DNA of 64,000 nucleotides from Brumimicrobium glaciale (lineage in GTDB: Bacteria > Bacteroidota > Bacteroidia > Flavobacteriales_D > Crocinitomicaceae): contig NZ_SETE01000001.1 of assembly GCF_004152935.1 (NCBI RefSeq), forward strand, positions 248,001 through 312,000. The letters run 5' to 3'. The position numbers and the translations under genes are program-made. Numbering within the stretch: position 1 is the first letter of the stretch; each line of letters begins with the position of its first letter. Below are positions 60,761 through 64,000 of the stretch, piece by piece. The notes beneath the pieces are model-generated. The model made no database searches. It saw only the letters and a list, made by a program, of their open reading frames with translations, and was not told where the DNA came from.

Positions 60761-63700
60761 ATGAATATTACAGAAATTTCCATCAAGCGACCATCGCTCA
60801 TAATAGTTTTGTTTAGTGTATTTATCCTTTTGGGATGGATCGGTTTCAAAAACTTGAGCTATGAATTAATGCCCGATTTTAATCAACCAGTTGTGGTGAT
60901 TAAAACTGGATATCCAGGAGCAGATCCTGAAGAAGTTGAAACTTCAGTCAGCGAGAAAATTGAAGATGCACTTTCAAATCTAGAAGGTGTCGATTACTTA
61001 GTTACGAAGTCTTTACCGAATGCTTCTGTGGTTATCGTGAATCTAAAATACGGAACAAATCTTGACAATACAATGCAAGATGCGCAGCGGTATATCGACA
61101 ATATTCGAAAAGATTTACCAGCCGATATTTTGAGTCCGGAAATGAGTAAAGTTTCTCCAAACGACTTACCGATTATGTCGATAAGTGCAACGAGCGATTT
61201 ACCTCAAACGGAATTTTATCAAAAGATGAAGAATGATTTTCTTCCTCAGATTCAACAAATTCAGGGAGTTGCTGAGTTGACATTGTTGGGTGGACGAGAG
61301 CGAGAGGTTCAAGTGAATATTCAACCGCATTTATTGAAACAACATAAAATTTCAATTCTGCAAGTGGTTCAAGCCATTAATCAATCGGGAGTTGATATTC
61401 CAGCAGGAACAATTCAAACGGATGAATTTGAAAACTCTTTGCGTTTAAAAGGAAAGTTCAATACGCTTAAAGAAATTGAAAATGTTCAGGTGGCAATGCC
61501 AATGCCTGGCAATCCGATTTATGTAAAAGATATCGCAAAAGTTGAAGACAAAACAGTTGAAATTAGTTCTGTAAGTCGCTACAACGGAAAAGAAGGAATT
61601 GGAATTCTCTTGAAAAAACAAGGAGACGCCAACGCGGTTGATGTTTCTAGAAAAGTACGTGAACGTTTTGATAAAATTGCTGAAGCTTATGCCAGCGAAA
61701 ATGTTCAATTCGTAATTGCAGATGACAGTACCGACAATACAATTGAAGCCGTAAATTCCGTAGTTTTCGATTTAATTATGGCCGTGATTTTGGTTTCGTT
61801 AGTGATGCTATTATTCCTCCGAAGCTTTAGAAATTCGCTGATCGTTTTGATTGCTATTCCAACTTCTTTAGTAACTGCTTTCGCAATGATGTGGATTTTG
61901 GGATATACTTTAAACCTAATGACTTTATTGGCGATGTCCTTAATTATTGGAGTTTTGGTCGATGATGCCACCGTAGTTTTAGAGAATATCCAAGTGCATC
62001 TTGATCGTAAGAAGGAAAAACGCCAAGCTGCAATGGATGGTCGTATGGAAATTGGATTTTCTGCTTTGTCCATTACTTTAGTGGATATCGTAGTTTTCGT
62101 TCCAATTTTATTCCTTCAGGTTTTCGTTGCGGATATGTTAAAGCAGTTTTCTGTCGTAATTATCACCTCCACCTTAACGAGTTTACTGGTCGGATTTACC
62201 TTAACCCCTTGGCTCGCATCAAGAGTTGGGAAGAAAGAAGATTTACAACCGACGAATTTTTTCAATAAATTTCTATTGTGGTTTGAATTTCAATTGGATC
62301 ATTTACAAGAAATGTACGGCCGTCAATTGAAATGGGTTCTGAATCACAAATTGATTTTTGTAGGATTTGTACTTGCTCTTTTCGCTTTGACAGGAGTCAT
62401 CATGAAACAAGGAATTATTGGGAAAGAATTAATCGCTACTGGAGATCAAGGGAAATTCTTGCTCGGTTTGGAATTCGATAAAAACACTTCCATTCATTAC
62501 AACAATAAAGCAGCTTTAGAAGTCGAGGATTTCATATTACAACAAGATGAAATTGAAAGTTTATTCAGTAATGTCGGTGGACCAAGTACAGGGATTGGAA
62601 GTCTTGGAGTAGGTTCAGCTTATCGAACAGAAATGACGATTCAACTGAATGAAAAAGTAGGAGATATTTCAACTGAATCCTATATGCGACAGTTGAGAAC
62701 AGAATTGGAATCGCGTTATACTGGAATTAAATATTCTGTGATTGCAATGGGATTAGTTCCTCGAACAGCACCAATTGAAATAACTTTAAGTGGAGTTGAT
62801 GTTGATTTAGTGATGGAAACCGCAAATGGTTTACAAAAAGTCTTAGAGGACATTCCAGGAACAGATAATATTTTACTTTCTGTGGAAGAAGGAAGTCCAG
62901 AATACCGAGTGATTCCAGATAAAAATCTCATGCAACGTTTTGGATTAACGACGGCCTATGTTGGAATGAGTTTAAGAACTTCATTCAACGGAAATGACGA
63001 TGCTTCAATAACCGACGAAGGAAATGAATATCCAGTGCGTGTTCAATTGGCGAGTTTTAATCGTGAAAACGCTACTGATGTTGAGAATTTACCGATTATA
63101 AATCCCAACGGAATAGCTTTGGAAGTGAAACAATTTGCGAAAGTAGAAAAGAACAGTTCTCCTTCCTTATTGGAACGAAAAGACAGACAACCCGCAGTTA
63201 CAATTACTGCAAATGCGCTTGGGAAACCATCAGGAACAGTTGCCGATGAGGTGGTGGCTTATGTTAAAGAACACCCGCTACCCGCTGGAATCGAAATGAC
63301 TTGGGGAAGTGATGTCAAACGTCAAAATGATAGTTTCGGAGCTTTAGGAAACGTTTTAATAATTTCTTTCTTGCTAATTTACTTAATTCTTGTGGCATTG
63401 TATGACAGTTTTGTCTATCCATTCGTGGTTTTATTCTCTATACCAGTAGCAATTATTGGAGCTTTCTTGGCCTTGAATTTATCATTAAGTCACTTGAGTT
63501 TATTTGCATTATTGGGGTTGATTATGTTGATGGGACTCGTCACCAAAAACGCCATTCTGATTGTCGATTTCACGAATCAATTAAAAGCGACAGGGAAAGA
63601 TTACAAAACAGCCTTAATTGAATCTGGAAAAGGAAGATTGCGACCAATTTTGATGACCACTTTATCCATGGTTATTGGGATGCTGCCAATTGCATTGGCA

Positions 63701-63847
63701 ACAGGTTCAGGAAGTGAATGGAAAAACGGATTGGCTTGGGTAATTATTGGTGGACTATTGTCTTCATTGATTCTAACAGTTTATTTAGTTCCTGTGGTTT
63801 ATGCATTTGTAGACGGAATTAAATTGAAATTTCAAAAAGATAAATAA
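60761..63847 (+). CDS. RND efflux permease (AcrB/HAE1-like)
   Basis: The 1028-residue inner-membrane pump has the twelve-helix RND plan with two large periplasmic loops. The proton-relay Asp pair is present in helix 4 (IIGVLVDDATVVLENIQ). The start NITEISIKRPSLIIVLFSVF and PGADPEEVETSVSEKIEDAL are typical of the HAE1 branch rather than heavy-metal CusA pumps. With the adaptor and TolC-like proteins it forms a tripartite exporter. Its stop overlaps the next gene's ATG by one base. Confidence 0.93.
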   Translation: MNITEISIKRPSLIIVLFSVFILLGWIGFKNLSYELMPDFNQPVVVIKTGYPGADPEEVETSVSEKIEDALSNLEGVDYLVTKSLPNASVVIVNLKYGTNLDNTMQDAQRYIDNIRKDLPADILSPEMSKVSPNDLPIMSISATSDLPQTEFYQKMKNDFLPQIQQIQGVAELTLLGGREREVQVNIQPHLLKQHKISILQVVQAINQSGVDIPAGTIQTDEFENSLRLKGKFNTLKEIENVQVAMPMPGNPIYVKDIAKVEDKTVEISSVSRYNGKEGIGILLKKQGDANAVDVSRKVRERFDKIAEAYASENVQFVIADDSTDNTIEAVNSVVFDLIMAVILVSLVMLLFLRSFRNSLIVLIAIPTSLVTAFAMMWILGYTLNLMTLLAMSLIIGVLVDDATVVLENIQVHLDRKKEKRQAAMDGRMEIGFSALSITLVDIVVFVPILFLQVFVADMLKQFSVVIITSTLTSLLVGFTLTPWLASRVGKKEDLQPTNFFNKFLLWFEFQLDHLQEMYGRQLKWVLNHKLIFVGFVLALFALTGVIMKQGIIGKELIATGDQGKFLLGLEFDKNTSIHYNNKAALEVEDFILQQDEIESLFSNVGGPSTGIGSLGVGSAYRTEMTIQLNEKVGDISTESYMRQLRTELESRYTGIKYSVIAMGLVPRTAPIEITLSGVDVDLVMETANGLQKVLEDIPGTDNILLSVEEGSPEYRVIPDKNLMQRFGLTTAYVGMSLRTSFNGNDDASITDEGNEYPVRVQLASFNRENATDVENLPIINPNGIALEVKQFAKVEKNSSPSLLERKDRQPAVTITANALGKPSGTVADEVVAYVKEHPLPAGIEMTWGSDVKRQNDSFGALGNVLIISFLLIYLILVALYDSFVYPFVVLFSIPVAIIGAFLALNLSLSHLSLFALLGLIMLMGLVTKNAILIVDFTNQLKATGKDYKTALIESGKGRLRPILMTTLSMVIGMLPIALATGSGSEWKNGLAWVIIGGLLSSLILTVYLVPVVYAFVDGIKLKFQKDK

Positions 63848-64000
63848 TGAAAAACGGATTAATTATCATTCTGTTCACTGTTTTTTCATTTTCCACTTTT
63901 AGTCAAAGTAATGAATATTATGACTTAAAAATGGAGGTGAAAGACTTGCGAAATAACACTGGAGTTGTTCAATTTGCGTTGTACAATAAAAACGGAAGTA
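63847..64000 (+). CDS. DUF2141-like exported protein (partial)
   Basis: The frame starts at the A shared with the permease stop (TAATG) and runs past the window edge. It encodes a signal peptide (LIIILFTVFSFSTFSQ) and a segment with LKMEVKDLRNNTGVVQFALY, which resembles the start of DUF2141 domains. Only 51 residues are visible. Coupling suggests it belongs to the efflux operon. Confidence 0.65.
   Translation, partial: MKNGLIIILFTVFSFSTFSQSNEYYDLKMEVKDLRNNTGVVQFALYNKNGS

Overview
The window is low-GC bacterial chromosome from a member of the Bacteroidetes, most likely Flavobacteriia (a Fluviicola/Crocinitomicaceae-like organism would fit, but this is inference). The evidence is three secreted proteins with C-terminal type IX secretion (T9SS type A) sorting domains, many lipoproteins, HU-CCDC81/SPOR and CNNM/CBS proteins typical of the phylum, weak or absent Shine-Dalgarno sequences, and repeated matches to the Bacteroidetes -7 promoter element TAnnTTTG placed just upstream of genes. 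I see no tRNA, rRNA, CRISPR array or intact insertion sequence.

Layout. 1-7.3 kb: the end of a polyprenyl synthetase gene, ribonuclease D with a duplicated 3' end and an orphan antitoxin behind it, two tandem T9SS beta-propeller proteins, a lipoprotein and a CTP-synthase-like glutaminase domain without its catalytic residues. 7.3-10.8 kb: gcvP. 11.1-21.2 kb: a minus-strand defence island, in transcription order hsdM, hsdS, a pentapeptide-like membrane protein, a DUF4393/Abi-alpha-like protein, a three-gene toxin-antitoxin-SecB-like-chaperone (TAC) module, then hsdR. 21.5-49 kb: mostly housekeeping and envelope genes (UbiA-like, kdsB, dprA, bacilliredoxin, purD, CNNM/CBS, PpiD-like foldase, ansA, TatD, HemJ-like, acyl-CoA thioesterase, LuxE-like ligase), separated by repeat-rich intergenic DNA. 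49-56.7 kb: a compact trpEGDCFBA operon ending in a DAHP synthase and preceded by two tandem transcription attenuators, each with its own Trp-rich leader peptide. 56.9-64 kb: a TetR-controlled RND efflux operon (TetR, His-rich lipoprotein, TolC-like, HlyD-like, RND permease, DUF2141-like start).

How genes work together. The island combines type I restriction-modification with at least two further candidate defence units. The TAC module lies between hsdS and hsdR and has its own promoter overlapped by two direct repeats that look like an antitoxin operator. The trp operon appears to be controlled by ribosome stalling at WW and WWW codons in series, and it supplies its own entry enzyme to the shikimate pathway. 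The efflux operon has a near-perfect palindromic operator over the tetR promoter, so it is probably repressed by its own first gene.

The most interesting observations are the TAC module inside the type I R-M locus, the tandem double trp attenuator, interspersed repeat copies carried in frame inside hsdM, a perfect 56-bp palindrome after kdsB, a candidate small RNA near 47.4 kb, and several promoters placed so close to start codons that the mRNAs should be leaderless. All functional calls come from reading motifs by eye; no database search was run.
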